Shown in pieces: positions 17,382 to 25,429 of a stretch of DNA of 64,000 bases (positions are counted from its first letter, which is position 1; each line of letters opens with the position of its first letter). Below the pieces are notes generated by a model. That model was not told the origin of the DNA. It did no database searches and was given only the letters and a program-made list of their open reading frames with translations. Origin of the DNA: Bacillota bacterium. Its GTDB lineage: Bacteria > Bacillota > UBA4882 > UBA8346. Made by a program: the position numbers and the translations under genes. The stretch covers positions 62,001-126,000 of the forward strand of contig JAEXDA010000077.1 in assembly GCA_023401925.1 (NCBI GenBank), written 5' to 3'.

Positions 17382-19457
17382 ATGTATAAACGACTCATTC
17401 ATTATTTTGCTCCTCACAAAAAACGAATTATTTCAATCTTTATTATCGCGATGTTCGTTTCTTTGTTCACACTTACCGATGCTTGGCTGGTAGGGCGTTT
17501 GACGGATGCCATTTTTTATCGCACCAAAGGTTTACCAATTAGTGTAAACGTTTCAGTGACCCAAACCAAAGAGTTTAATTTGAATTTTGTAAAATCCTCG
17601 CTTTGGACCTTGTCTGAGCGGACCCTGCTCGAAGAGACTATTAAAAATAATGGTTTCACCATCCAATCTGTAGGAGAGACAGGAAATAACGCAATAACGT
17701 GTCGGGCCGGAGTACCTCAGAGCGTGGCTAAGGATCCTTTGAGAATACTTCCTATCTTACAAAAGTATTTGCAAAAGGATTTTCCGGATATTCAAGTTTA
17801 TACATCCGGCGAGGTGGAAACAAACCAGAGCGGTTTGCGGCTATTCCCCCAATTCTACACGGTATTTATTTTGCCCTTTTTGGTAATCATTTTTTATTTT
17901 TTGCGGGGAATTTTTACCTATGGGCAAAACTATTTAATTGGCGCGGTGGGCCAAAAAACCATTATGAAGTTACGAAATGAAATTTACGAAAATTTGCAGA
18001 ATCTTTCAATCAGTTATTTTGAACGGAATAAAACCGGCCAGACCGGCCAGCTTATTTCAAGGATTTTATCCGATATTGATGCGATTAATTATCTCTTTAC
18101 GTCAGGGCTCATGAATATCGTCTTGAAACCGTTGGTGTTGATTTTCGGATTAATTTGGGGATTAATGATTAATTGGAAATTGACGTTAATGTTCTTTCTT
18201 GTTTTTCCATTAATCACCATACCAATGACTCGATTGTCTCGAAAATTAAAAAAAGTAAATACCCAGATTATGAATAAGAATGCCGATATAACCGATGTTT
18301 TAGAAGAAACCTTAACCGGCATTAAAGTCGTTAAATCCTTCGGAACAGAGAAATATGAAGTGGAGCGCTTTAAAAAGGAAACACGGTCAAGTTACAATGC
18401 AACGATTAAAGGTATCCAGGTAGGTCAAATGATTTCGCCGATTATTGATTTCATGATCTCGATTGGGTTAGCTATTTTCGTTACCTATTGCGGCTATTTG
18501 ATTATGCATGAAGAATTGAATCCCAGTGATTGCCTGACGATTGCTTTTTTAATGGCTTCGATGGCTGATCCCATTCGGGCGCTTGGAAGTATGTATTCTA
18601 ATTTCCCGAAAGCATTTGTCGCCGCCGAAAGAGTTTTTGCCTTGATTGATGAAAAATCGGAAGTTGTTGAGACGGAAAACCCAATTGAGATTAAAAACAT
18701 TTCAGGTCGGGTCGAATTCGAGAACGTTACTTTTGGATATACACCTGAGAATATTGTGTTACAAGGAATCGATTTGCAGGTCAATCCGGGAGAGGTTATT
18801 GCTTTAGTCGGTCCCAGCGGCGCCGGGAAAACAACGATGATCAATTTAGTGGCCAGGTTCTATGATCCGGTTAGCGGAGATATTAAGATTGATGGTTATA
18901 ACTTGAGAGATATTAAAATAGATTCCTTACGTCAGGCAATGGGGATAGTGCCCCAGGAAACTGTGCTTTTCAGGGGGACCGTTGCCGAAAACATTGCTTA
19001 TGGTAGAATGGATGCGACGATGGATGAGATTATCGCCGCGGCCAAAGCTTCCAATGCACACGAATTCATTGAAAAGATGCCGGAGGGTTATCAGACCAAA
19101 GTCGGTTCCCGAGGCGCCACCCTTTCCGGGGGTCAAAGACAGCGTGTCGCCATTGCCCGGGCGTTATTAAGAAATCCAAAGCTTTTGATATTGGATGAAG
19201 CAACTTCGGCACTTGACACTCAATCTGAAATTTTAGTTCAGGATGCGCTTCAAAAGTTAATGAAGAACAGGACGTGTTTTGTGATTGCCCACCGGTTATC
19301 GACAATTCGGAGCGCCAACCGGATTGTTGTAATGGAGGGAGGGAAAATTGTTGAAATTGGGTCTCACGATGAACTCTTGGCGTTTGATGGTTTGTATGCT
19401 ACGCTTTATAAAACGCAATTTCGGAATCAGGAAGGAGATCCCATTAGCAACAGTTGA
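17382..19457 (+). CDS. ABC exporter half-transporter with an inserted extracytoplasmic domain
   Basis: This 691-residue type IV (MsbA/BmrA-like) exporter has an N-terminal membrane domain fused to an ATPase. ATPase motifs are Walker A GPSGAGKTT, Q-loop VPQET, signature LSGGQRQR, Walker B LLILDEATSALD and the switch His in VIAHRLST. The exporter membrane domain is interrupted. After the first helix (about 18-42), residues 50-157 are hydrophilic, and the second helix begins near 160. Ordinary relatives are about 580 residues, so the extra 108 account for the length. Start ATG 17382 has AAGGGG upstream. ATG 17343 has none. Substrate (lipid, peptide or drug) is unknown. A secreted M23 peptidase gene follows. 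Confidence 0.93.
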   Translation: MYKRLIHYFAPHKKRIISIFIIAMFVSLFTLTDAWLVGRLTDAIFYRTKGLPISVNVSVTQTKEFNLNFVKSSLWTLSERTLLEETIKNNGFTIQSVGETGNNAITCRAGVPQSVAKDPLRILPILQKYLQKDFPDIQVYTSGEVETNQSGLRLFPQFYTVFILPFLVIIFYFLRGIFTYGQNYLIGAVGQKTIMKLRNEIYENLQNLSISYFERNKTGQTGQLISRILSDIDAINYLFTSGLMNIVLKPLVLIFGLIWGLMINWKLTLMFFLVFPLITIPMTRLSRKLKKVNTQIMNKNADITDVLEETLTGIKVVKSFGTEKYEVERFKKETRSSYNATIKGIQVGQMISPIIDFMISIGLAIFVTYCGYLIMHEELNPSDCLTIAFLMASMADPIRALGSMYSNFPKAFVAAERVFALIDEKSEVVETENPIEIKNISGRVEFENVTFGYTPENIVLQGIDLQVNPGEVIALVGPSGAGKTTMINLVARFYDPVSGDIKIDGYNLRDIKIDSLRQAMGIVPQETVLFRGTVAENIAYGRMDATMDEIIAAAKASNAHEFIEKMPEGYQTKVGSRGATLSGGQRQRVAIARALLRNPKLLILDEATSALDTQSEILVQDALQKLMKNRTCFVIAHRLSTIRSANRIVVMEGGKIVEIGSHDELLAFDGLYATLYKTQFRNQEGDPISNS

Positions 19458-19568
19458 TTTTTTTAAAGGATGAGCTGGTGTTTTGTAGAAGACTCCCTTA
19501 GAAATAAGATGCATGCTGAGAACGGCAGGATGTGCAGAATCAGGTGCGTGTTAAAGGGGGTCTTTTTT

Positions 19569-20738
19569 TTGCACATTTTTTCAAGGTCCCAAAGACTACT
19601 TGCTTTTATTATCGCTTTATTTTTCATCATCAATGTGAAAACTTATGCCAGTAATGAAGGTCAGGAAAACCTGGAAAAACTTATTAGGCAGACTCGCCAA
19701 GCCATTTCTAATCAAAAAGCAAAAGAAAAATCGGTGTTCTCCGATCTGAGTAAACAACAAAAAGAACTGAACATTCTTGAAGATAATCACCGCCAATTGC
19801 AAGGAAAATTAACGGTGGCCCGGGATAAGTTTTTCATAACCCAAGCAGAACAACAAAAACTTCGAAAAGACCTTGGAGCTTTGGAACGAAATTTGTCCAC
19901 GCGGCAACGTTTGTTAAACAAAAGACTAATTGTCTCTTATAAATATGGTCCTCTTTCTTATTTGGAAATTCTTTTCCGGGCACGGGATTATACCGATTTG
20001 GTCTGCCGTTTCGGAATGATTGCTTATTTTGTTAAAGATGATATCCATTCCATTACTGAAGTCCAGAAAGTCAAGGTTCGGGTTAAAATCCAACAACAAA
20101 CCGTTAAGCTCAAAGAACACCAGGCAGAGTCGGAATTGCAAAAAATATCGGTATTGAAAAATCAAGTCGGCGAAAGCCAAAAAAAAGTCGCTTCTAAAGT
20201 TGCGCAGACCAAAATAGAACTATCCAGAATTGAGTCAAATCGCCGTCAATTGGAAAAGGCGTTGGAGGAATATGAAGAAACGTCGCGAAAGATTGGCAAT
20301 CAAATTAATAAGACAGAACGGAGAAACCAGGGTGAAACCTTAGGAAGCGGGAAAATGATTTGGCCGGTTACAGGAGCGATTCGCATTACTTCACCCTTTG
20401 GTTGGAGATATCATCCGATTTTGCGTGTCAAGAAATATCATAATGGCGAAGATATTGCAGTTCCCAGCGGGACACCGGTTCATGCGGCGGATAGTGGTGT
20501 CGTCGTAGTCAGTGGATGGGAAGGCGGATATGGAAATTATATCGCCATTGATCATGGAAATGGTATTTCCACCGGGTATGGTCATAATTCTCGCCTATTG
20601 GTTCAACAGGGTGTTAAGGTGATCAAAGGGCAAGTTATTGCTTATTCGGGAAGTACCGGTTTATCTACCGGCCCCCATGTCCATTTTGAAGTCAGAAGAA
20701 ATGGTATTCCAATCGATCCATTACCATTTCTACCTTAG
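19569..20738 (+). CDS. Secreted M23 family metallopeptidase with coiled-coil (EnvC-like)
   Basis: The 389-residue product has a signal peptide (QRLLAFIIALFFIINVKTYA-S), a long coiled coil (about residues 35-250, rich in Q, K, E) and a C-terminal LytM/M23 domain. Zinc ligands are seen in H-N-G-E-D (HxxxD) and H-V-H-F (HxH), so it is likely an active peptidoglycan endopeptidase or amidase activator of the EnvC type. TTG 19569 is preferred because AAAGGGGG (19553-19560) lies eight bases before it and the protein then begins at the signal peptide. ATG 19470 would add 33 atypical residues and lacks a usable site. It may act in cell separation. Confidence 0.9.
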   Translation: MHIFSRSQRLLAFIIALFFIINVKTYASNEGQENLEKLIRQTRQAISNQKAKEKSVFSDLSKQQKELNILEDNHRQLQGKLTVARDKFFITQAEQQKLRKDLGALERNLSTRQRLLNKRLIVSYKYGPLSYLEILFRARDYTDLVCRFGMIAYFVKDDIHSITEVQKVKVRVKIQQQTVKLKEHQAESELQKISVLKNQVGESQKKVASKVAQTKIELSRIESNRRQLEKALEEYEETSRKIGNQINKTERRNQGETLGSGKMIWPVTGAIRITSPFGWRYHPILRVKKYHNGEDIAVPSGTPVHAADSGVVVVSGWEGGYGNYIAIDHGNGISTGYGHNSRLLVQQGVKVIKGQVIAYSGSTGLSTGPHVHFEVRRNGIPIDPLPFLP

Positions 20739-20754
20739 TGGATAAAATAAATAA

Positions 20755-20790
20755 ACCAAGTTCAAACACACTGGGTGATTTGAACTTGGT
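20755..20790. repeat. 12-bp perfect hairpin after the M23 gene
   Basis: ACCAAGTTCAAA (20755-20766) pairs perfectly with TTTGAACTTGGT (20779-20790). It lies 16 bases after the M23 stop. There is no T run, so it is a structure of unknown role or a weak terminator. Confidence 0.7.
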
Positions 20791-20799
20791 AATAACCAA

Positions 20800-21026
20800 G
20801 AGAAACCGGTAAGTTCATCCGAAAAAATCACTTGCTTTTTAGACAAGCAGTCACTAAATTTAACCTCCAACTAAACTAAAGTTTAGTTTATAGACTCACT
20901 TTGACTATTTTTCTATATATTAAATAGAAAAATCATAACTTACCCGCCAAAATGAGCTGTAATGAACCTGAGTTTCACCCTATCTTGGTGAACCATAATT
21001 ATCGTCACTTGTGTTACCGGTTTCTC
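20800..21026. repeat. Structured element bounded by a 13-bp inverted repeat (MITE-like)
   Basis: GAGAAACCGGTAA at 20800-20812 is repeated exactly inverted at 21014-21026. Inside lie AAACTAAA-G-TTTAGTTT (20874-20890), ATTTTTCTAT/ATAGAAAAAT (about 20907-20933) and TTCACC/GGTGAA (about 20974-20992). No coding frame fills it. Terminal inverted repeats around a short non-coding body fit a miniature transposable element; the nested hairpins would also suit a non-coding RNA. No target-site duplication was recognised. The region fills the gap between the convergent M23 and lysR genes. Confidence 0.55.
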
Positions 21027-21090
21027 AATAGATATTATGCGACCCATAGAGTGTTTTATGCACGAAAATGAAAGTTGGTATTTTCCAAAA

Positions 21091-21957
21091 TCACCCACAT
21101 ATTTGTTTTAAAAAAGCTTTTACCGGCCAAGTTAGATACTTGTCATTTCGGTAAATTAAATAAGTCTGGCGGCACATGGAAGTCCAATGGGTTACTTCTA
21201 TCTTTTGGAGTCGTTTACCCGCCAACTCCTCACCTACGGCAATTTCCGGTAAAAAGGCCAACCCAAATCCCGTTTGTACCAACCGGATAATGGCTTCGAT
21301 GCTTTCCATTTCCATACTGATCTTGGGAGTAAAATGATTGCGGTGGAAATTTTCTTCTAGAAAAACCCGAAAGCCCGATCCGCTTCGAAAAAGGATTAAA
21401 GACTCTTTTTCCAGGTCCGCAATCGTAATCGTGGTGGCGTGATTTGGGGGGCCGATTAACCAAATAGGGTCTTGAAAAATAGGGATAACCCGCAGTAGAA
21501 TATCGTTGGAATTGATAGTTGTAACCATCCCCAAGTCAACAGCATTATCATAAACCAATTGAGTAGTCAATTTTGAATCGCCATTCCGAATTTGAATTTC
21601 AATTTGAGGATGATCACTGCGATAAGTTTGAAAAATGTGTGGTAAACGGAAAATAGTATTGGTAGTGCCGGCAGCTATAATGAGTCTGCCTTTTTGATTG
21701 GAATATTGGCGTACAGTTTCAAGGGCTTGATCGGCGAGGTTTAAGATTTGATGGGAATATGTTAAGAGAACTTCCCCTGCCGGTGTTACACAGAGATTTC
21801 GCCCGGAACGGTCGAATAATAATTCGCCAATCTCCGCTTCCAAGTGTTTAATTTGTTGGGTTACCGCAGGTTGAGTAAGATGGAGTTCTGCGGCTGCTTT
21901 GGAAAAACTTTGATGGGCAGCAACTAAACGAAAAGTCTTGAGCTGGCAAAATTCCAT
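21091..21957 (-). CDS. LysR family transcriptional regulator
   Basis: This 288-residue regulator has an N-terminal winged HTH (LKTFRLVAAHQSFSKAAAELHLTQPAVTQQIKHLEAEIGELLFDR, residues 7-52) followed by a two-lobed effector domain with the usual G-R-L-I-I-A-A-G and FLPEIAVGEEL segments. ATG 21957 follows GAGGTGG by five bases. It is divergent from purA, and a perfect 12-bp inverted repeat lies between them, ending at the purA -35 element. This places purA, its own gene, or both under its control. The effector is unknown. The 5' end of the effector domain resembles CysL/CbbR-type proteins only in general. Confidence 0.92.
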   Translation of the reverse strand: MEFCQLKTFRLVAAHQSFSKAAAELHLTQPAVTQQIKHLEAEIGELLFDRSGRNLCVTPAGEVLLTYSHQILNLADQALETVRQYSNQKGRLIIAAGTTNTIFRLPHIFQTYRSDHPQIEIQIRNGDSKLTTQLVYDNAVDLGMVTTINSNDILLRVIPIFQDPIWLIGPPNHATTITIADLEKESLILFRSGSGFRVFLEENFHRNHFTPKISMEMESIEAIIRLVQTGFGLAFLPEIAVGEELAGKRLQKIEVTHWTSMCRQTYLIYRNDKYLTWPVKAFLKQICG

Positions 21958-21982
21958 GATACACCACCTCTATTATAAAAAA

Positions 21983-22012
21983 AATTAATAGAATACATTA
22001 ATTCTATTAATT
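21983..22012. promoter_or_regulatory. Likely LysR binding site between lysR and purA
   Basis: AATTAATAGAAT (21983-21994) and ATTCTATTAATT (22001-22012) form a perfect 12-bp inverted repeat with a six-base centre. LysR regulators favour AT-rich dyads of this form just upstream of the -35 of a target promoter. Confidence 0.65.
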
Positions 22013-22040
22013 TGAATTATATCATATCTTATGTTATTCT
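22012..22040 (+). promoter_or_regulatory. Promoter of purA
   Basis: TTGAAT (22012-22017), 17-base spacer, TATTCT (22035-22040). The LysR dyad ends on the first base of the -35. The leader to the start codon is about 120 bases. I saw no purine riboswitch in it. Confidence 0.55.
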
Positions 22041-22168
22041 AAAAGGGTAGACTAAGGGAGTCGGAACTTACGCGCAAAATATCCGGGACCAAGGATAACC
22101 CCGTATTTATCACCTGGTTTCTTCTCCTGCTCAGATTGGGAACAAAGTTTAATGGGGAGGGTAAAGTC

Positions 22169-23458
22169 ATGCCGTCAGTTGTAGTTGTGGGTTTACAATG
22201 GGGTGACGAAGGGAAAGGCAAAATAACTGATTTTTTGGCGAGTAGAGCGGATATGGTCGTTCGTTATCAGGGTGGCAATAATGCCGGTCATACAGTGGTA
22301 GTTGATGACCAAGAATTCAAGCTTCATCTTATTCCTTCTGGAGTACTCTATCCGGGTAAAAAATGCGTATTAGGCAATGGAGTCGTGATTAATCCGGCTG
22401 TTCTTTTGCAGGAAATGGCCGGTCTTCAAAAACGGGGAATCGATGTTTCGGGGATCCGGATTAGCGATCGGGCTCATTTGATTATGCCTTACCATCCGGT
22501 CATTGACCAACTCGACGAATCAAGCCGCACTGTAGGAAAAATTGGAACCACCGGCCGCGGTATCGGACCGGCTTACGTTGATAAATATGCCCGTTATGAT
22601 GCGATTCGATTTGTGGATTTACTTGATTCCGAGCTTTTTAAAGAGCGGATTTCGGAAGTTTTGGCCGCCAAGAACAACTTATTGGATAAATTATATGGCC
22701 ATAGCGAATTCGAGTATTCCAAAGTCTACGAAGAATACGCTAAATATGCCGAAGAATTGAAGCCTTTGGTTACCGATACTTCAGTTTTAATTAATACTGC
22801 CATCAAACAAGGGGAAAAAGTTCTTTTTGAAGGCGCTCAGGGTACACTGCTCGATATTGATCACGGCACTTTCCCTTTTGTGAGTTCTTCCTCGCCTGCA
22901 GCCGGCGGCGCCTGCACAGGTTCAGGAGTTGGGCCGACTAGAATCGACAAAGTTGTCGGTGTTATTAAAGCTTATTCTACCAGAGTCGGTGAAGGGCCTT
23001 TTCCAACTGAATTACCTGAAAACATGGTTTCTTTGCTCAGGGATGGCCGGGGGCGCGAATATGGTGTAACCACCGGGAGACCCCGCCGTTGTGGGTGGTT
23101 TGACGGAGTACTGGCCGAATATTCGGTGAGAGTGAACGGTGTAAGCGATTTGGTTGTGATGAAGCTGGACGTGTTGGACAAAATCGAAACTATCAAGGTT
23201 TGTACCGGTTATCGTTATCGGAATAGTATTCTGAAACAGTTCCCGGCCAGTCTCAAAGTCTTGGGTGAGTGTTCCCCGGTTTATGAGGAAATGCCCGGTT
23301 GGTGCACAAATACCACAGACGCACAGGAGTTGAAAGACCTGCCGGCCCAAGCCCAGGATTATCTGAAACGCATTGCCGAATTGGCCGATGCGCCAATTGC
23401 GATGATTTCCGTAGGCTGGCGCAGGAATGAAACCATCATCAGTCACGATATTTGGTAG
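22169..23458 (+). CDS. purA: Adenylosuccinate synthetase
   Basis: This 429-residue cytoplasmic enzyme makes adenylosuccinate from IMP, aspartate and GTP, the first committed step to AMP. Visible are the GTP-binding loop GLQWGDEGKGK, GGNNAGHTVVV, the IMP-binding IGTTGRGIGPAY, the LFEGAQGTLLDIDHGTFPFVSSS block, and the aspartate/guanine loop GVTTGRPRRCGW. Length is typical. ATG 22169 follows GGGGAGGG by seven bases. The upstream extension of that frame is not coding. It stands alone, divergent from a LysR gene, and is followed by a tRNA pair with its own promoter. Confidence 0.98.
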   Translation: MPSVVVVGLQWGDEGKGKITDFLASRADMVVRYQGGNNAGHTVVVDDQEFKLHLIPSGVLYPGKKCVLGNGVVINPAVLLQEMAGLQKRGIDVSGIRISDRAHLIMPYHPVIDQLDESSRTVGKIGTTGRGIGPAYVDKYARYDAIRFVDLLDSELFKERISEVLAAKNNLLDKLYGHSEFEYSKVYEEYAKYAEELKPLVTDTSVLINTAIKQGEKVLFEGAQGTLLDIDHGTFPFVSSSSPAAGGACTGSGVGPTRIDKVVGVIKAYSTRVGEGPFPTELPENMVSLLRDGRGREYGVTTGRPRRCGWFDGVLAEYSVRVNGVSDLVVMKLDVLDKIETIKVCTGYRYRNSILKQFPASLKVLGECSPVYEEMPGWCTNTTDAQELKDLPAQAQDYLKRIAELADAPIAMISVGWRRNETIISHDIW

Positions 23459-23511
23459 GTATATTCATGCTTTTGTCATAAAGTGGATGCCGAAATAAAC
23501 AGAAAAAAGGG

Positions 23512-23540
23512 TTGACACTTGGTATAAAATATTGTAAGAT
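23512..23540 (+). promoter_or_regulatory. Promoter of the tRNA pair
   Basis: TTGACA (23512-23517), 17-base spacer, TAAGAT (23535-23540), 39 bases before the tRNA-Lys. Confidence 0.75.
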
Positions 23541-23579
23541 ATAAAAGCTGATTCGCGAAACACTCGTGACAAGCTCAAT

Positions 23580-23655
23580 GGGTCATTAGCTCAGGCGGTA
23601 GAGCACCTGACTTTTAATCAGGGTGTCCGGAGTTCGAGTCTCCGATGACCCACCA
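23580..23655 (+). tRNA. tRNA-Lys (anticodon TTT), CCA encoded
   Basis: The 76 bases fold as a complete cloverleaf. The acceptor GGGTCAT pairs with ATGACCC, the D arm carries AGCTCAGGCGGTAGAGC, the anticodon arm CTGACTTTTAATCAG places TTT at the anticodon, and the T arm is GGAGTTCGAGTCTCC. Discriminator A and CCA are encoded. Confidence 0.97.
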
Positions 23656-23713
23656 GTTTTATATATTTCGTTTTAATCGATAAGAAGCAAACAAGAGTAG
23701 AGCAGATTTTTAT

Positions 23714-23789
23714 GGTCCCATCGTCTAGAGGCCTAGGACACCGCCCTTTCACGGCGGTGACACGAGTTCGAATCTCGTTGGGACTACCA
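23714..23789 (+). tRNA. tRNA-Glu (anticodon TTC), CCA encoded
   Basis: The 76 bases fold as a cloverleaf. The acceptor GGTCCCA pairs with TGGGACT, with the G-U pair at 1-72 typical of tRNA-Glu. The anticodon loop CCCTTTCACGG gives TTC, and the T arm is ACGAGTTCGAATCTCGT. CCA is encoded. It lies 58 bases after tRNA-Lys and probably shares its promoter. Besides translation, tRNA-Glu can supply tetrapyrrole synthesis. Confidence 0.97.
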
Positions 23790-23874
23790 AACAATAAGCC
23801 AATAGGGTTTTTCTAACATTTCCTATGGAGGATAGAGACCTTTATTGATGAGAATATAAAGTATAAAAATTTGG

Positions 23875-23904
23875 ACAGCCCTTTAATTGGAAGGGCTGTT
23901 TTTT
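23875..23904 (+). terminator. Terminator of the tRNA transcript
   Basis: ACAGCCCTT (23875-23883) pairs with AAGGGCTGT (23891-23899), followed by six T. Confidence 0.85.
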
Positions 23905-23979
23905 CATATAGTTTGTCAGATTTACTTCGCGAAGCGCTTCCCATAAGTTCGACACTTACAATCAAGTGGTTTTCGTCAT

Positions 23980-24471
23980 TCACTGAAAAATATTGATGGC
24001 ATCTTCTAGAAAACTGTAAATGGTGTTCCATTGATCTGGAGGATATTTATTAAAGATCGCAGTTAGTTTAGCCCTTTCCATTTCATGGAGTTTTTTATGG
24101 ATTTCAAAAATTTCTTTTCCTGGTCCCGTTAGGGTATAATAAATTTCTCGTTTATTATTCTCCAAGTGATTTGCAGTTATCAAATCTTTCTTTAATAATT
24201 TGGAAGTTATCTTGGATATGGCCCCCTTGGTCATATCCAATTCTTTTGCGATGAAAGTGGTATTGGGTAAATGATTTTTACCAATGCAATCAATCACATG
24301 AAACTCAGAAAACACCAATCTTTTATTTTGAAGGAATTTATGATGGTGCTCGCTTAAATGTTGGTTCAAAGATTTTTCATGGATCTCATACAAGTGATTC
24401 ATATTATCAAATAGATAGCTCATTTTATTAATCATTGAGTTGATCGTAATTGGTTCCGGGTCCTTTTCCAT
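23980..24471 (-). CDS. MarR family transcriptional regulator
   Basis: This 163-residue regulator has a long N-terminal dimerisation helix and a MarR winged helix: FSEFHVIDCIGKNHLPNTTFIAKELDMTKGAISKITSKLLKKDLI, then the wing ENNKREIYYTLTGPG. ATG 24471 has GAGGAG ten bases before it. ATG 24489 and TTG 24492 are in frame but lack a site. It is divergent from a cyclase-family gene. Three copies of a related palindrome lie in the shared control region, one just downstream of its own likely promoter and two around the cyclase promoter, so it probably represses both. Confidence 0.88.
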   Translation of the reverse strand: MEKDPEPITINSMINKMSYLFDNMNHLYEIHEKSLNQHLSEHHHKFLQNKRLVFSEFHVIDCIGKNHLPNTTFIAKELDMTKGAISKITSKLLKKDLITANHLENNKREIYYTLTGPGKEIFEIHKKLHEMERAKLTAIFNKYPPDQWNTIYSFLEDAINIFQ

Positions 24472-24499
24472 CTCAGTTATTCTCCTCATCAAGCATGTA

Positions 24500-24515
24500 T
24501 ATTTCTAGGGAAACA
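24500..24515. promoter_or_regulatory. MarR box near the marR-type gene
   Basis: TATTTCTAGGGAAACA, the first of three related 16-base palindromes. It sits directly downstream of a minus-strand TATAAT with TTGATA 18 bases before it. Confidence 0.5.
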
Positions 24516-24594
24516 ATTATATTATACACCTGGTACAATGGAAATATCAATTCAAGAGCTTTACTTTAAGAGAGAATATTTTTTTCGAAAAAAC

Positions 24595-24646
24595 TGTTTA
24601 CAAGGAAACAGTGTTGTGATACCATAATACTGTTTCCTGGGAAACC
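24595..24646. promoter_or_regulatory. Two MarR boxes flanking the cyclase promoter
   Basis: TGTTTACAAGGAAACA (24595-24610) and TGTTTCCTGGGAAACC (24631-24646) share the pattern TGTTT-N4-GGAAAC and are 36 bases apart. CATAAT (24623-24628) between them is the likely -10. In addition AGGAAACAGT and ACTGTTTCCT (24603-24612, 24629-24638) are perfectly inverted across it. Confidence 0.6.
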
Positions 24647-24685
24647 TATTTTTAAAAACAAAACAATTATAGGAGGCTCATTACG

Positions 24686-25267
24686 ATGAAATTGGATCTC
24701 AGTCTAAAAATCGAAAGAAAATTGATCGATCAGTTAACAGTTTCAGCTGCACAGGACTCCGGCGAAAAGCTGGATAAAAGCGGTCATGTGGGAACACATT
24801 TTGATGGAATGGATCAAGAATTCCGTTTTGAGAGTATCATTACACGAGGTAAGGTTTTTGATATCAGCCTTATCCAAACCGGTGAAGTGAAGATGAAAGA
24901 TTTGGATTTAAGCCGGGTTCAGGAAAATGATTTTGTGATGTTTTATTCGGGGATATTAAAAAAACATGGTTATGCCACTCGAGACTATTTTACAACGTAT
25001 ATCGAACTTTCCGATGAACTTGTTGACTATCTGATTGATAAAAAAGTAAGTTTCATCGGCGTCGATATGGCGGGAGTGAAAAACCAGAAAGGGCATGAAC
25101 GGATTGATCATTACTGCGCAGCAAAAGGAGTGTTCATTATCGAAAATCTTGATAATTTAGACCGCTTATTACAAGAAGCCAAAGACGGCTCCTTCACGGT
25201 TTATACTTTCCCTGTCAATTGGCATGGCTTTACCGGACTTCCGTGCAGGGTCGTTGCGGAGATTTAA
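24686..25267 (+). CDS. Cyclase-family protein (kynurenine formamidase-like hydrolase)
   Basis: This 193-residue protein belongs to the metal-dependent cyclase/kynurenine-formamidase family. The key motif H-V-G-T-H-F-D (residues about 34-40) supplies metal ligands and is followed by FDISLIQTGEVKMKDL and a GVDMAGVKN segment, as in the family. Members hydrolyse formamides, isatin or lactone-like substrates. The usual partner genes of tryptophan breakdown are not nearby, so a detoxification or unusual amide substrate under MarR control is more likely. AGGAGG precedes ATG 24686. Confidence 0.82.
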   Translation: MKLDLSLKIERKLIDQLTVSAAQDSGEKLDKSGHVGTHFDGMDQEFRFESIITRGKVFDISLIQTGEVKMKDLDLSRVQENDFVMFYSGILKKHGYATRDYFTTYIELSDELVDYLIDKKVSFIGVDMAGVKNQKGHERIDHYCAAKGVFIIENLDNLDRLLQEAKDGSFTVYTFPVNWHGFTGLPCRVVAEI

Positions 25268-25314
25268 CGGCTAATAATTTCTTCTATTATTTAGGCCTAT
25301 ACTTAGTAACAAAG

Positions 25315-25353
25315 AAGACTGTCCTAAAAGAGATTTACTTTTGGGATAGTCTT
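25315..25353 (+). terminator. Long hairpin after the cyclase gene
   Basis: AAGACTGTCCTAAAAG (25315-25330) pairs with CTTTTGGGATAGTCTT (25338-25353) with only two G-U pairs. It lies 48 bases after the stop. It has no T run, so it is either a terminator of non-standard form or a relic of a mobile element end. Confidence 0.5.
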
Positions 25354-25429
25354 CCCACCTTGTATTGTATAAATCTCATAAGTTTTCATAGAAAAAGAGC
25401 GCTACATCCATTCTTTTAAACTCTCCTGA

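Noticed and set aside
21075..21290. 71-codon plus-strand frame
   Set aside because: It overlaps the end of the lysR gene antisense and has no start signals.
22041..22168. Purine riboswitch or T-box in the purA leader
   Set aside because: I looked for the conserved cores of both and did not find them. The LysR dyad is a simpler explanation for control.
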